Shown piece after piece: positions 8,990-19,576 of a DNA stretch of 64,000 bases. This DNA is from CAWDJT01 sp963828705 (GTDB lineage Bacteria > Desulfobacterota > Syntrophobacteria > Syntrophobacterales > Syntrophobacteraceae). Each line of letters begins with the position of its first letter. Position 1 is the first letter of the stretch. A program made the translations under genes and the position numbers. The stretch spans positions 62,001 to 126,000 of the forward strand of contig CAWHGA010000034.1 in NCBI GenBank assembly GCA_963828705.1, written 5' to 3'. The notes under the pieces were generated by a model, which saw only the letters and a list, made by a program, of their open reading frames with translations, did not search any database and was not told where the DNA came from.

Positions 8990-9835
8990 TCAGGCAAGAT
9001 GGGTCAGATCTTTTGGGGGGGGTTGTTCCGGGGATCTGATGGGACCCGGGTCTGTTAGGGAATCGGGGAGGCTGTCCGGCATGCTTCGGTTCCGCAGCTT
9101 ATCATGCCACTGCCGGAAGACGGTCTCCAGTTTGTCGCGGTAGGCCATGGCCAGGAGAACAAAGGTCAACGCGCTGCCCACCAGGATGGAGAAGCTCCAA
9201 TAGCGATGCAGCCGAATGAAGTTGCCTCCCAGGGTGAGCAATACCGTGCCGAACAGCCGACCGGTGCCGCCGATGATGACAAATTCCATGATGGAGAGAT
9301 GACCCAAGCCCAGGATGTAACAGAGGTAGTCCTTGGGAAATCCGGGGATGAGGAACAACAGAAAGACGAGGAAGGCACCTTTGTGGTGCAATAGGTAGTC
9401 GAACCGTGCCAGGGTAGCCGGCGACACGCATTTTTCCACGAAAGGTCGTCCCAAAGTTCTAGCCAGCACGAAAGCCACTATTGAACCCAGGGTCAGCCCC
9501 AGGGTGGAAAGGGCGATGCCGAGGTAGGGACCATATAGATAGCCGCCCAGAAGACCGGTCAGCTCACCCGGGATGGGGGCCAAGACCACCTGCAAAGATT
9601 GAAGCACGATGAAGCCAGCAAAGCCCCAGGGGCCGAGGGAATCCAGGAAGGCAAGAAGTCGTTTCTTGCTAAGAAAAAAGCGGATGGCCCCGGTTTCGTA
9701 AAGAAGAAACGAAACGCCACACAGGACGACAATTAGTGTCAGCAGCTTGAGCCAGGCGTGATTCTTGGAATTCCCTTCGATCTCCGTAATTCCTCTCCTT
9801 TGATCATGACCGTCAGTTTGCCGCTCCAGCGCCAA
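8990..9835 (-). CDS. TVP38/TMEM64 (DedA-like, VTT domain) membrane protein
   Basis: About 281 residues with an N-terminal helix (LLTLIVVLCGVSFLLY) and the VTT-domain hallmarks: ALSTLGLTLGSIVAFVLART near the middle, LFLIPGFPKDYLCYILGL, and GGTGRLFGTVLLTLGG. These proteins are lipid-related transporters or scramblases of the DedA/TVP38 superfamily. The only start I can see is a TTG, so the N-terminus is uncertain. The C-terminal ~40 residues are hydrophilic and proline-rich. It follows the glycosyltransferase and hpnK on the same strand, so a role in moving or flipping a lipid-linked product is possible (inference). Confidence 0.85.
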   Translation of the reverse strand: MALERQTDGHDQRRGITEIEGNSKNHAWLKLLTLIVVLCGVSFLLYETGAIRFFLSKKRLLAFLDSLGPWGFAGFIVLQSLQVVLAPIPGELTGLLGGYLYGPYLGIALSTLGLTLGSIVAFVLARTLGRPFVEKCVSPATLARFDYLLHHKGAFLVFLLFLIPGFPKDYLCYILGLGHLSIMEFVIIGGTGRLFGTVLLTLGGNFIRLHRYWSFSILVGSALTFVLLAMAYRDKLETVFRQWHDKLRNRSMPDSLPDSLTDPGPIRSPEQPPPKDLTHLA

Positions 9836-9951
9836 ATACGACTGCTTCTAACCCATATCGGCACGAACAGCCAACCTATTCAGAGAAAACAGGTGCCCGG
9901 TGGAAGATAAAATACGGTTGATCTGTGCGTGGAAAAAGCCAAGGACGTCTC

Positions 9952-10959
9952 TCATCGGCGCAGCACGGTTCGTACTGTGTAGATTTTCTTGTCCTGGGAT
10001 TCAAAATAGATGCGCGCCAGGATTTCGCCCAGCAGGCCCACCGCCAGAAATTGGATGCCCGCCAGCATGAGAGCAGCAGCGAACAACATAAGAGGACCGT
10101 GCTCGGTGAAAATGTGCACACCGGCAAAGATCTTACGGCAGATCAGGAAAAGAATCGTAATTCCCGAAAGCGTGGTGCAGGCAAAGAAGAGTTTTCCGAA
10201 GAAATGCAGGGGACGGGTCATGTAGCGAAGTAGAAAACCAACGGTCAGCAGGTCCAGGAGCACTCGGAAAGTCCGCGACAGGCCATAATGGGATTTGCCG
10301 TGATTGCGGCCCATGTCGCGAATCGGAATCTCGGCGATGCGGGCGCCGTTCCAGGCGGACAGGGCCGGCACAAAACGATGGAGTTCGCCGTAGAGATGGA
10401 TGTCCTGCAGGATCTCGCGGCGGTAGGCTTTAAAGGTGGTGCCAAAATCATGCAGTTCCACGCCGGAGATTCTGGCCATCAGCCAGTTGGCGATGCGAGA
10501 CGGCAGGGTGCGGGTCCAGAAGGCATCGGAACGCGCCACCCGCCATCCGGACACCAAATCATAGCCTTCGGCAAGCTTTTCCAGGAAACTGGGGATTTCT
10601 TCGGGGTTGTGCTGCAGATCGCCATCCAGGGAGACAACGACATCTCCCCGAGCGTGATCGAAGCCGGCCATCAGTGCCGGGGTTTGACCATAGTTGCGGC
10701 GCAGATGGACCACCACGACCCGCGGGTCTTCCTGGTGGAGTTCTGTCAACATCGCCGGCGTGGCATCGCTGCTGCCGTCATTGACCAGTACCAACTCCCA
10801 GCTCTCCTGGCGCTGTTCCATGTTGTCACGCACCAGTTGGTAAAGTTCCCGAAGGGTGGTGGCTTCGTTGTGAAGTGGGATGACAATGGAAACCAGGGGG
10901 CAGCCTGGCTCCCCAGCCGCTTCCTGGTCTGTTCGATGGGGCATGACCACAGGTTTCAC
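9952..10959 (-). CDS. Polyprenyl-phosphate-type family 2 glycosyltransferase (ArnC/GtrB/DPM1-like)
   Basis: A 335-residue GT-A enzyme: SIVIPLHNE at the start of the fold, LVNDGSSDAT, and the metal-binding DGDLQHNPEE (DxD). Two C-terminal hydrophobic hairpins (HFFGKLFFACTTLSGITILF and GPLMLFAAALMLAGIQFLAV) anchor it in the membrane. Relatives move a sugar from a nucleotide donor to a polyprenyl phosphate at the inner face of the inner membrane. The ATG overlaps the hpnK stop by four bases, so the two are coupled. Beside a hopanoid island it might prepare a sugar donor for lipid modification; this is inference. Confidence 0.9.
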   Translation of the reverse strand: MKPVVMPHRTDQEAAGEPGCPLVSIVIPLHNEATTLRELYQLVRDNMEQRQESWELVLVNDGSSDATPAMLTELHQEDPRVVVVHLRRNYGQTPALMAGFDHARGDVVVSLDGDLQHNPEEIPSFLEKLAEGYDLVSGWRVARSDAFWTRTLPSRIANWLMARISGVELHDFGTTFKAYRREILQDIHLYGELHRFVPALSAWNGARIAEIPIRDMGRNHGKSHYGLSRTFRVLLDLLTVGFLLRYMTRPLHFFGKLFFACTTLSGITILFLICRKIFAGVHIFTEHGPLMLFAAALMLAGIQFLAVGLLGEILARIYFESQDKKIYTVRTVLRR

Positions 10960-11849
10960 CGAGCGATTTCTCCATAATGGGTCAGAACGATTTCCTGACT
11001 TCGCAACAGGTTTCTAAAGGCTGGGGCGATCAGGATGTCTCTTTCCTGTTCCCGACTTTCCAGCAACCGCGTCGACTGCCGACGCAAATCCGCATCGCAT
11101 TCCCCGGGGTGCGTCATCAACTCATTGATGCCACTTGGGAGCCAACTAACCATCCGGCTAAGGATGGCTTCGTTCCAAATCCCTGTGATGGCGGTGCCGA
11201 AAAAATGATTCGGACTATCAAGGCCGGCCCTCAGCAATCGACGCCTGAACTCCGAGCGAAATAGGGAAAACCCTCGGGTCTTCATGAACTGACGACAAAG
11301 GACGGAGCGTTGGCCTTTGGTAACGGGCATGAACAGACTCCAAAGCGAGGTTTCATCGAATGGGTTGCGGAGCCAGTGGATGCCGAACCTGGCGGCCACG
11401 CCAATGATGGCCTCAAGAATGCCAGGAAGGACGTGTACGTGTTTGTGGGTATCCAGATGTGTGGGCCGCACGCCGGCGTCAATGACCTTTTGAATCTGCC
11501 GTTCCAGCTCCACTTCGAGCACCTGGCGGGTGACCCGTCGCGCCAGCACGGCGCGAAACAACGAACTCGGTGTCGGCGGCAGCTTCCCCTGACCATCCAC
11601 AAGGCCGGGCAGTTCTTGTGGGGACGCGACTGGCAGCAGTTCGGTGAGGACTAGGTGAACGCCGACACCCAACCCCGGCAAGTCCTTGACTGTGGCCACG
11701 GCATCCGCGAAAGCGCCGCCATTGGCCATCAAGCTGGTACTGCGGACCACGCCAGCCCGATGACAGGCGGCAATGGTGCGGTTGAGAGCATGGGTGTAGC
11801 CTAGATCATCAGCGTTGATGATGAGATAGCGCTTGCTGTCCGCAGTCAT
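10956..11849 (-). CDS. hpnK: Hopanoid-associated YdjC/ChbG-family deacetylase HpnK
   Basis: About 297 residues from ATG 11849; a longer frame adds 12 residues that look non-coding. YdjC-family metal-site motifs are clear: IINADDLGYT near the N-terminus, then THLDTHKHVHVLPGI around residue 130 and ELMTHPGECD near the end. Known HpnK removes the N-acetyl group from GlcNAc-bacteriohopanetetrol made by HpnI, on the path to the cyclitol ether. It faces away from the hpnN-hpnM-hpnJ-hpnI genes, which begin about 3 kb further on. The combination of K, I and J within about 10 kb supports the hopanoid assignment over a chitooligosaccharide role. Confidence 0.87.
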   Translation of the reverse strand: MTADSKRYLIINADDLGYTHALNRTIAACHRAGVVRSTSLMANGGAFADAVATVKDLPGLGVGVHLVLTELLPVASPQELPGLVDGQGKLPPTPSSLFRAVLARRVTRQVLEVELERQIQKVIDAGVRPTHLDTHKHVHVLPGILEAIIGVAARFGIHWLRNPFDETSLWSLFMPVTKGQRSVLCRQFMKTRGFSLFRSEFRRRLLRAGLDSPNHFFGTAITGIWNEAILSRMVSWLPSGINELMTHPGECDADLRRQSTRLLESREQERDILIAPAFRNLLRSQEIVLTHYGEIAR

Positions 11850-12183
11850 GGCACCATCACTATTGATCGTCGTTCTCCCGCCCAATGGACTATCATCAAC
11901 CTAAAGTCGTCATTCTATTTCTTCACCCTCTCCCGTCAAGGGAGAGGGGGCCAGGGACTTTTCGAATGAAAACGAACTAGCAAACGCCCATGCCCTTGTC
12001 AAGGCACGGAATCCACAATCCAAAACGGATACTTGTCTGGGTTGCGGGGATATGCTATCGTGGCTCCTCTTTCAGGGGCCGCTCATTATTAGGTGATTTT
12101 TGTCTGATTCTCGAATGCTTGGCAGGGGACGGAGGCCGTATCGCGGCCTGTCACCTGGATACAAGGTACCGGTGAGGTAGTCT
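11850..12183. other. Divergent intergenic region with a hairpin
   Basis: Separates hpnK (minus) from the methyltransferase (plus). It contains the perfect 9-bp palindrome CCCTCTCCC-gtcaa-GGGAGAGGG at 11926-11948. The remainder should contain two divergent promoters; no hexamer pair stood out. Confidence 0.45.
11926..11948. repeat. Perfect 9-bp inverted repeat
   Basis: CCCTCTCCC (11926-11934) and GGGAGAGGG (11940-11948) flank a 5-base loop. It lies in the gap between divergent genes, so a terminator is unlikely; it resembles the short palindromic repeats scattered through many proteobacterial genomes. Confidence 0.55.
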
Positions 12184-12874
12184 GTGGTGGATGATCCGGA
12201 TTTGCATCGCCTGATGGGGCAGATTACGGCAAAATATGATGTCGAGGTAGTGCCCCTTCGGATCGACGACAAAACCTTAAAAATTCTGCAGTTCTGCGAT
12301 TTCGAAAGACATATCGATCAGCTGGTGGAATCTGGCACGGAGGGTGCCATCGAGCTGCCGTTTTGGGCTAAGATCTGGGAGGCAACATTCCTGCTGGCTC
12401 TGTTTATGGGAAGGCAGCCAGTGGTTATGGGGCAACGGATCCTGGAAATCGGTGCGGGTTTGGGCGTGGTCGGCATCTACTCGGCGCTCTGCGGGCATCA
12501 TGTGACCATTACCGACCACAATGATGATGCGCTGCTGTTCGCCCGGGCCAATGTGCTGCTCAACGGCTGTTCACAAGTGGAGGTACGAAAACTGGACTGG
12601 CGGTTTCCGGATTTGTTCGCACACTTATGATCTAATCGTCGGGTCCGAGGTGGTCTATGATCGGGCTTCGTACCCGGCGTTGGTGGAATTCTTGCGTGAG
12701 GCCCTGGCGCCTACGGGTGTGATTTTCCTCTCCAAGAACGGGCAACTCCCCACCCCAACGTTTTTCACCGAACTGACTCGCCACTTCAAATTCAAACAGA
12801 CCGTTCAAAACCTTACCACTGAGGATGGACCATTGAGGATCGACTTGTATGCCATACGCCACAAGAGTGCCTAA
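12184..12874 (+). CDS. Class I SAM-dependent methyltransferase, METTL/PrmA-like (frameshifted)
   Basis: About 229 residues starting at a GTG. The SAM-binding motif RILEIGAGLGVVGIYSAL, then TITDHNDDALLFARANVLLN, gives a clear Rossmann fold; YDLIVGSEVVYDRASYP resembles the acceptor-side motif of small lysine/protein methyltransferases (METTL family). The frame changes near 12616: LDWRFPDLF is followed by HTYDLIVGSE one frame on, so one surplus base is likely. The substrate is unknown. It precedes the TolC-like gene by about 110 bases and could be part of the hopanoid island or simply a neighbour. Confidence 0.78.
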
Positions 12875-12985
12875 TACCGCTTGGTCATGGAAACCGGTGC
12901 CTTTCTTCCCATCCGAGTGGGCAGGCAGGTATCATCTGCTTGTTTTGGCAGCGGACTTTGCTCCTTTGGTTAGGGAGGTGATGAG

Positions 12986-14395
12986 ATGAAAACAACCCGG
13001 AAAGATTCCGCAAAGGTGTTGGTGTCGCTGGTTTTTCTAGCCTGTTGGATGGGTCTGGCCAATGCCGCGATAGCCGAGGAGAAACCTGCCCTGGGTTTGG
13101 ATCAACTGATCCAGATGGCGTTGGAAAGTAGTCCGGAACTCCAGGAGGCCGAACAGAACGTAGCGTCGGCCCAGGCTGACCTCGCCCAGGCCAAAGCTGG
13201 TCAGTGGGCGCAGATGGATGTCATCGGCATGATTGGTCCGGCCAAGGACGCCAAAACGCCTATTGTTGCGGTCAATGCCGTTCCCGCAGGTGGCGTGTTG
13301 TTTGGTACGATCGTGGATCGCGATGAGAATTCCGTTGGGATTTTTGGCCGCCTGGAGCTGGCCATTATCCAACCCCTGTTCACTTTTGGAAAGATCTCTA
13401 ATCGCCAAGATGCGGCCTCTTTTGGTGTGGATGCGCAACGATCGGCCCGCGACAAGAAACGCGGTGACGTGATCCTGAATGTCAAGCAGTTCTACTTTGG
13501 TCTGGTTGTTGCCCAACAGGGCCTGAAAGCAGCTGATGACACCGATGCCTTCATTCAGGATGCGCGCAAGCGGATCCAGCGATTGCTGGATCTTGGTTCC
13601 ACCAACGTACAGCAATCGGACCTCTATCGGTTGGCGGCCTTCGAAGCTGACGTGAAGCAGTTCAAGGCGAAAGCTGAATCGGGCAGTAAAGTGGCCTATC
13701 TGGCTTTGAAGCAGGCGGTGGGGTTCCCCGCGAGTCAGGATTTCCGCCTGGATGCCAAGGAGCTACCGAAGGATACCCGTGCCCTGGGGAACCAGGAGGA
13801 ATATGTGCAGCGGGCACTGGCCCGGCGGCCGGAGCTGGAACAGCTGCAGAAGGGCATCGCCGCTCAGCGATCGATGGTCGAAGCCGCCAAGGCAGATCTC
13901 TATCCTTCCTTCTTTGCCGCCGGGATCGGCTCCTTTGCCGGCGCCCCGGGGCGTGAGCATCTGGACAATTCGTACATCCGTGATGAGTTCAATCACGCTC
14001 AAATGGGCGTGGTGTTAGGAACCCAGTGGCATTTTGACCTGGGGATTGGCCGGGCGAAGGTGAGCAAAGCCAGAGCAGAACACCAGAAGCTGATTCATAC
14101 CAAGGACTATGCCGAACGCAACATCCCTGTTCAGGTGGTCAAACACTATCAGGACGCGATTGAGGCCGAGGTCTCCTTCAAAGCTTATGAAAAGGCTGCG
14201 GTGGGCGCGCGCAAATGGATTGTCTCAGCTTTCACCAACTTCGATATGGGAGTTGGGACTGCCCGCGACATGTTTGACGCCATCGATCGATACGGCAAGA
14301 ACCAGGGTGAGTATCTGGTCAACCTCTATAACTATCATGTGGCACTGGCAACCTTAAGTAATGCGGTGGCCGAATACCGCTCGGCAAATCCATAA
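12986..14395 (+). CDS. TolC-family outer-membrane channel protein
   Basis: A 469-residue protein with a Sec signal peptide (VLVSLVFLACWMGLANA, cut near AIAEE), then the two coiled-coil OEP repeats typical of TolC: ALESSPELQEAEQNVASAQA early, and ALARRPELEQLQKGIAAQRS in the second half. It would form a trimeric outer-membrane/periplasmic channel. GGGAGG stands just ahead of the ATG. No membrane-fusion protein gene lies next to it; instead hpnN and hpnM follow, so it may act with them in hopanoid lipid transfer. That partnership is inference from order only. Confidence 0.87.
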   Translation: MKTTRKDSAKVLVSLVFLACWMGLANAAIAEEKPALGLDQLIQMALESSPELQEAEQNVASAQADLAQAKAGQWAQMDVIGMIGPAKDAKTPIVAVNAVPAGGVLFGTIVDRDENSVGIFGRLELAIIQPLFTFGKISNRQDAASFGVDAQRSARDKKRGDVILNVKQFYFGLVVAQQGLKAADDTDAFIQDARKRIQRLLDLGSTNVQQSDLYRLAAFEADVKQFKAKAESGSKVAYLALKQAVGFPASQDFRLDAKELPKDTRALGNQEEYVQRALARRPELEQLQKGIAAQRSMVEAAKADLYPSFFAAGIGSFAGAPGREHLDNSYIRDEFNHAQMGVVLGTQWHFDLGIGRAKVSKARAEHQKLIHTKDYAERNIPVQVVKHYQDAIEAEVSFKAYEKAAVGARKWIVSAFTNFDMGVGTARDMFDAIDRYGKNQGEYLVNLYNYHVALATLSNAVAEYRSANP

Positions 14396-14654
14396 AGGCA
14401 CAGCGCTTGGGTCGTTCCGAAAAGAGGGACCTGATCATCAGGCTGGACACGTTTTGGGGCCGCATAAGCACTTCTCAAAACGGTGTTATTTGCCGATAAA
14501 CAAATATACCAGGCATCAAAGAACAGGACAGACTGGAATTGAACCCGGTGGGGCAGTCAAGATCGCGTGCGCGCCTGGTGCGGCGTCGGTTTCAAAGGCT
14601 TGCGACCCGTCGGTATCCGAGATTTGAAACGGAAGTTGGGCTCGATAGATTTTC
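14396..14654. other. Intergenic region before hpnN, no gene seen
   Basis: About 260 bases between the TolC-like gene and hpnN. Only short, unconvincing frames occur. The spacing suggests hpnN may have its own promoter. Confidence 0.35.
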
Positions 14655-17418
14655 ATGGCAGTTTTATCCCGTGTTTTGCAGATATGGTTGAGTTGGATTC
14701 TGGCGAGACCCCGCACCGTTCTGGTGATGGCTTTTCTGACGGCGGTGATCTCAATCGTTCTTGCGGCCAACAGGCTGGACTTGCAAACCGACCAACTGGA
14801 ACTGATTTCCGCCGAACATCCCCTAATTGCCCTCTCAGACCGCCTTGCTCACTTCCGTCTTGGTGGTAAGGCCACCTTCACCGTAGCGGTGATGGCGCCC
14901 ACCCCCGAGCGGGGCGTGCAGTTCGCCTCCGCCTTGGCTGCACTTGTCGAACAAGACTCCAAACATTTTCGCGGCGTCCTCTACCGGGTGGACCCAAACC
15001 TGCTAAAATCCTGGGCACTCCTCTATCCCGATGTGGAGGATATCGGCCAGATCCGCACCGCGGTCACCGAACATGCCCGCCTCATCGAAGGCGTGGCCGA
15101 CCAACCGGACCTCATCGCTTTGCTGCGGCTGATCAATCAGGAAATGACCAGGCGCATGGTTGGTGAGTTATTTACCGGTTTCCTGGAGGAATCCGATTCG
15201 GGTGCCAATGCCGCCGGCACCAAGGAGCCGATGGATCTGGGGTTTTTGATCCAGACCCTGGAAGGGCTTCGCGATGGTTTGCAAGGCAGCGAAAGCTTTC
15301 GATCCCCCTGGTTTTCCTTCTTCAAGAACAACTTCTTTGATCTGTCATTAGAAGGGTATTTCTGGGAAGGCGGCAAGCGCTACCTGCTCATGTTTGTGGC
15401 TCCTGAAAAGCATGGGGATGGTTTCGAGACGATCCAGGCAAGCATTCAGCAGCTACGCTTGCTGATCACGGAACTGCAGCGGACCTATCCGGATGTGCAG
15501 GCAGGTGTCACCGGCCAGCAAGCGCTCAACAACGATCAAATGATGGCCGCTATGAATGACATGAGTCGCGCCACCTGGTGGTCACTGGCGGGTATCCTGG
15601 TGCTCATGGTGGTTTTCCTCAATGGTATGCGCCGCCCTCTGATCGGACTGGTTTCGCTGGGGGTCGGTCTATGCTGGACCTTAGGCTGGACAACGCTGGT
15701 CATCGGCCATCTCAATATCCTTTCGGTGGTGTTTCGCCCCTTTACTTTGCGGCTTGGGCGTGGATTACGGTATTCACTGGTTCGCTCGTTACGAGGAGCA
15801 GGAGCAACGAGCGGCCATCGATCGTCGCGGGGTAATCGAGTGGGTGAACCAGCATTCGGGGCCGGGGATCTTTCTGGCGGGGCTGGGTACCATCTTTTCC
15901 TTTCTCCCGCTGGTGCTTACCGGCTTCAGAGGGTTGATGGAACTGGGAGCCATTGCCGGTTTCGGCATTCTGCTCATTCTGGTAGCGGATTTTACCGTAC
16001 TTCCGGCGCTCAGCGTCTTCCTCGCTGGGCATTCCTGGCGAACTCCCCCCTTCGGGCGTGCGGATGCCGACCGTGACATGGTCAAGTTCTCCACACGGGG
16101 GGGCTATCTGGTCCTGGGTATAAGCTTCTTGCTATGCTTGATGAGCATCTGGGGGATACTGCGAGTTGGGTTCGATCTCAACCCGTTACGGCTCCAGGCC
16201 GCCAATGCTGAATCTGTGGTGTGGGAGAAACGGCTCATTGAGGATTCCAAGAAATCTCCGATAGCCGCCGCTGCGTATGCGTCATCCCCCGAGGAAGTGA
16301 GTAGGAAATCCGCAATATTTAAAGCGTTGCCGACCGTGACCGAGGTGGAAAGCGTTTTCAGCTTGCTGCCGGATCATCAGGAAGAAAAGATCCCGCTGCT
16401 GCATGCGCTCAGTCCTTACATCCCGCCCATTCGCAGCACACCATGGGCTCCGCTTCCATCTGATTCGACCGCATTGCAGGAGATCCTGTCCCGTATCCGC
16501 TTCAAGATGCAGGAAGAGCTGGCGGCCAAGGAAGGTGCGGATCAGAAGCTGGTGGCACAGATGAGTCAAACACATCGGTTGTCCGGCGAGATCCTCCAGC
16601 TGCTACAAGGGGGATCGGATGCCGAAGGGCGGCTTAACGATTATCGGCGGCGATTTAATGCCGACCTGCTCAGCACCTGGGAATTCCTGCGGGGCGGATT
16701 GGCCGTTCGGCCCATGACCATTGCCGATCTGCCCGAGACCTTGCGAAACTGGTTCTACCACGAGGGGGAGTATCTCATTCGGATTTACCCTAAGGAGTCC
16801 GTCTGGGAGGAAGGCGCTCTGACGCGGTTTGTGACCGATTTGCAGAAGGCGGATCCCGAAGTGGTGGGAGACCCGGTTTCTTTGCATGTGTTTGCATCCG
16901 CTTTCAAAAAAGCCTGCATCAAGGCATCCATTTATGCTTTGGTGGCGATCTTTGCGCTCCTGCTGATCACCTTTCGAAGCGCGTACCTGGCTACCCTGGC
17001 CTTTGTCCCGCTGGTGGTGGGGATTCTTTGGACCGTTGGCATCATGGGTTTGGCTGGGGTGGATTTCAACCTGGCCAACAGCATTTTCATGCCACTGATC
17101 GTGGGAGCCGGTGTCGAATATGGAGTGATCATCCTGCACCGCTGGGTCGAGGGGGGCATCCGCCCCGGCCATCTACCCTTCAGTACCGGCAAAGGTGTGA
17201 TCCTGGCTGCCTTGACCACCACCGTCGGTTTTGGAACCTTGATGATTTCTCATCATCGAGGCATATTCAGCCTTGGTTTTGTTGCTTGGACGGGAAGCAT
17301 CTGCGTGCTGGTGGCCGCCATCGTGCTGCTTCCCGCTCTGTTGGTGAGTGTGCCGCAACGGCGGCGTGTTGTTGACCAGGAGGTGCTACTGCGATGCGAT
17401 TACCCATCATCCCAATGA
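14655..17418 (+). CDS. hpnN: Hopanoid-associated RND-type transporter HpnN (frameshifted)
   Basis: About 920 residues once the break near 15732-15734 is closed: LNILSVV continues as FAPLLCGLGVDYGIHWFARY if one surplus T is removed. It has the MMPL/SSD-type RND layout: an N-terminal helix, a large periplasmic domain (about 45-300), helices with the GVDYGIHWFA motif, a second periplasmic domain, and a second helix block with GAGVEYGVIILHRW. HpnN is known to move hopanoids from the inner to the outer membrane. Its last 25 bases overlap hpnM, so the two are translationally linked. No separate adaptor protein is visible. Confidence 0.9.
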
Positions 17419-18014
17419 TGATCTGCTGTGCCCTGCTGTGGAGCGGGACTGCCATCCATGCTCAGACCGGAGATGCGACCTCGACCGTAAAGGCGGTGCT
17501 CGATCGCGCCATGGAAATCCAGACCCGGGCTGATCTGGCCGGAGATGCCAGGCGCACGGAACGGACCCGCCTGGTTCGCCAGCTCATCTTGGACAATTTT
17601 GATTTTTCAGAAATGGCCAGGGATGTCATAAAGGGCAGCTGGGATCAGGCTGTTCCCAACCAGCGCAGCGAATTCCAACGCCTGTTCACCGAACTGTTCC
17701 AGGATTCCTATACGCGCATGGTGCTCAACTTTTTGCGTCAGGAAACCATCGATTACCGGGGGGAAAGCGCTGAAAAGTCAGGGGCGCTGGTCAAGACGGC
17801 GATCCTCAGGGCCAATGAGCACATCCCGGTGGACTACCGCTTGGTGCGGAAGGGCAATCGTTGGCTGATTCGCGATGTTGACATCGATGGCGTGAGCATC
17901 GTGGAGCATTATCGCAGCACCTTCCGACAAGTGATCCGGACCAACTCCTTCGATGGGCTGCTCAAGAAAATGCGTCTGCAAAGCCAGGTACTGCAAGATA
18001 AGGGGGCTGGCTGA
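17394..18014 (+). CDS. hpnM: Hopanoid-associated MlaC/Ttg2D-like periplasmic protein HpnM
   Basis: 206 residues with a signal peptide (IPMMICCALLWSGTAIHA) and the MlaC/Ttg2D (Tol_Tol_Ttg2) fold: NFDFSEMARDVIKGSWDQA, then FTELFQDSYTRMVL and VDYRLVRKGNRWLIRDVDI, then GVSIVEHYRSTFRQVI. MlaC proteins carry lipids across the periplasm; the HpnM branch goes with HpnN in hopanoid clusters. It overlaps the hpnN 3' end and is followed by hpnJ after 65 bases. Confidence 0.88.
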   Translation: MRLPIIPMMICCALLWSGTAIHAQTGDATSTVKAVLDRAMEIQTRADLAGDARRTERTRLVRQLILDNFDFSEMARDVIKGSWDQAVPNQRSEFQRLFTELFQDSYTRMVLNFLRQETIDYRGESAEKSGALVKTAILRANEHIPVDYRLVRKGNRWLIRDVDIDGVSIVEHYRSTFRQVIRTNSFDGLLKKMRLQSQVLQDKGAG

Positions 18015-18079
18015 GATCTCCAATGGTATTCGCTATTTCCTTCTGATTGAATGGTTGCCCCAAACGCCATGGAGCGCGC

Positions 18080-19501
18080 ATGAAAACTTTGCTGTTGAAC
18101 CCCCCCTCCTTCGAAAAGTTTGATGGAGGGGCCGGTTCCCGTTGGCCAGCAACTCGCGAGATTATCTCTTACTGGTACCCGGTCTGGCTTACCTATCCAG
18201 CCGGCATGATCAAGCAAAGCCGGGTACTCGATGCCCCGCCGCACAACGTCTCACCTGAAGAAACCGTAAGGATCGCCCGTGACTATGACTTCCTGGTGTT
18301 GTTTACCAGCACGCCGGGATTCATCAAGGACGTTCGCTTGGCGGAAATGATCAAGGCAGCTCATCCCGGGATAAAAATCGCCTTTGTGGGACCACATGTG
18401 TCGGTGCTGCTGAAAGAAAGCCTGAGGGCGTCATCGGCCATCGATTTTGTGGTGCGCAAGGAATTCGATTTCGCGGTGGTGGAGTTTGCCCAGGGAAAGC
18501 CGCTTGAACAAATTGCCGGGGTCAGCTACCTGGACAACGGCCAGGTCATTCATACACCCGACCGGGTCCCAACCGAGGACCTGGATTCGCTGCCTTTTGC
18601 CGTAGATATCTACAAACGGGACCTGGACATCACCCGCTATAACGTACCTTTCCTCCACCATCCCTTCATCAGTTTCTATACGGCACGGGGCTGCCCAGCG
18701 CTATGTACCTACTGTCTGTGGCCGCAAACTTACACTGGCCACCGGTGGCGGCCGCGGAGTGTGGATAATGTGGTGGCCGAGGTCCGCCGTGCCTACGAAC
18801 TGTTTCCTGGACTCAAGGAAATCTTTTTCGATGACGATACCTTTGCCTGGAAACGGACGCGCACCATCGAACTGTGTAAGAAGCTCAAACCGCTCAACTT
18901 CACCTGGTCCTGTACGTGTCGCGTGCACGCCGACTATGAAACCCTTAAAGCCATGAAGGAAGCTGGTTGCCGGCTGCTGGTCGTGGGTTTTGAATCGGGT
19001 GATCCCACCATTCTGAAGAACATCAGAAAGGGCGCCACAGTCAAGCAGGCGCGGGAATTCATGCGCAATTGCCGCCGTCTGGGGCTTGTTGTCCATGGGG
19101 ATTTCATCATCGGTCTTCCCGGCGAAACCCCCGAAACCATTGAGCGGACCATGCGTTTTGCCGAGGAACTCGACTGTGAGACCATCCAGGTTTCCATCGC
19201 CCATTCCTATCCAGGAACGGAGTTCCATGACTACCTGCTGAAACATGGCTATCTCACCGAAGACGAGATGGCCGATGAGTGCGGCCATCAGATGCCCAAT
19301 ATTGAGTATCCTGGCCTGAGCCGCCGCGAAATCATGGAAGCAGTGGAGCGCTTCTACGCTCGCTACTACTTCCGGCCGCGGATTGTGTTCCGGATCGTAC
19401 GGCGGGCCATCTTTGACGCGGTGGAGCGCCGTCGCTTGTACCGGGAAGCCCGCGAATATTTGCGTTTGCGCGCCCGCAGGCGATTATTCGTACGTGGTTG
19501 A
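18080..19501 (+). CDS. hpnJ: Radical SAM (B12-binding-type) hopanoid enzyme HpnJ
   Basis: 473 residues from the ATG at 18080; a TTG start 33 bases earlier seems less likely. The N-terminal ~170 residues form a B12-binding-like Rossmann domain (YDFLVLFTSTPG, IKIAFVGPHVS). The radical SAM cluster ligands are CPALCTYC near residue 205 (CxxxCxxC), followed by EIFFDDDTFAW and VVGFESGDP. HpnJ homologues act on glucosaminyl-bacteriohopanetetrol to form the cyclitol ether. The next gene starts after 75 bases, and hpnI is three genes downstream. Confidence 0.9.
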   Translation: MKTLLLNPPSFEKFDGGAGSRWPATREIISYWYPVWLTYPAGMIKQSRVLDAPPHNVSPEETVRIARDYDFLVLFTSTPGFIKDVRLAEMIKAAHPGIKIAFVGPHVSVLLKESLRASSAIDFVVRKEFDFAVVEFAQGKPLEQIAGVSYLDNGQVIHTPDRVPTEDLDSLPFAVDIYKRDLDITRYNVPFLHHPFISFYTARGCPALCTYCLWPQTYTGHRWRPRSVDNVVAEVRRAYELFPGLKEIFFDDDTFAWKRTRTIELCKKLKPLNFTWSCTCRVHADYETLKAMKEAGCRLLVVGFESGDPTILKNIRKGATVKQAREFMRNCRRLGLVVHGDFIIGLPGETPETIERTMRFAEELDCETIQVSIAHSYPGTEFHDYLLKHGYLTEDEMADECGHQMPNIEYPGLSRREIMEAVERFYARYYFRPRIVFRIVRRAIFDAVERRRLYREAREYLRLRARRRLFVRG

Positions 19502-19576
19502 CCAGCTGCCGATGCCAACAGATTTTTCTCTCCAGCAGCTGCCATCCCGTGAGTGTGGCGCGAGGATTAGAACTCC

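Noticed and set aside
12945..12961. Sigma54-like TTGGCA...TTTGC ahead of the TolC-like gene
   Set aside because: The GG-GC spacing is 11 instead of 10 bases, which normally kills sigma54 recognition.
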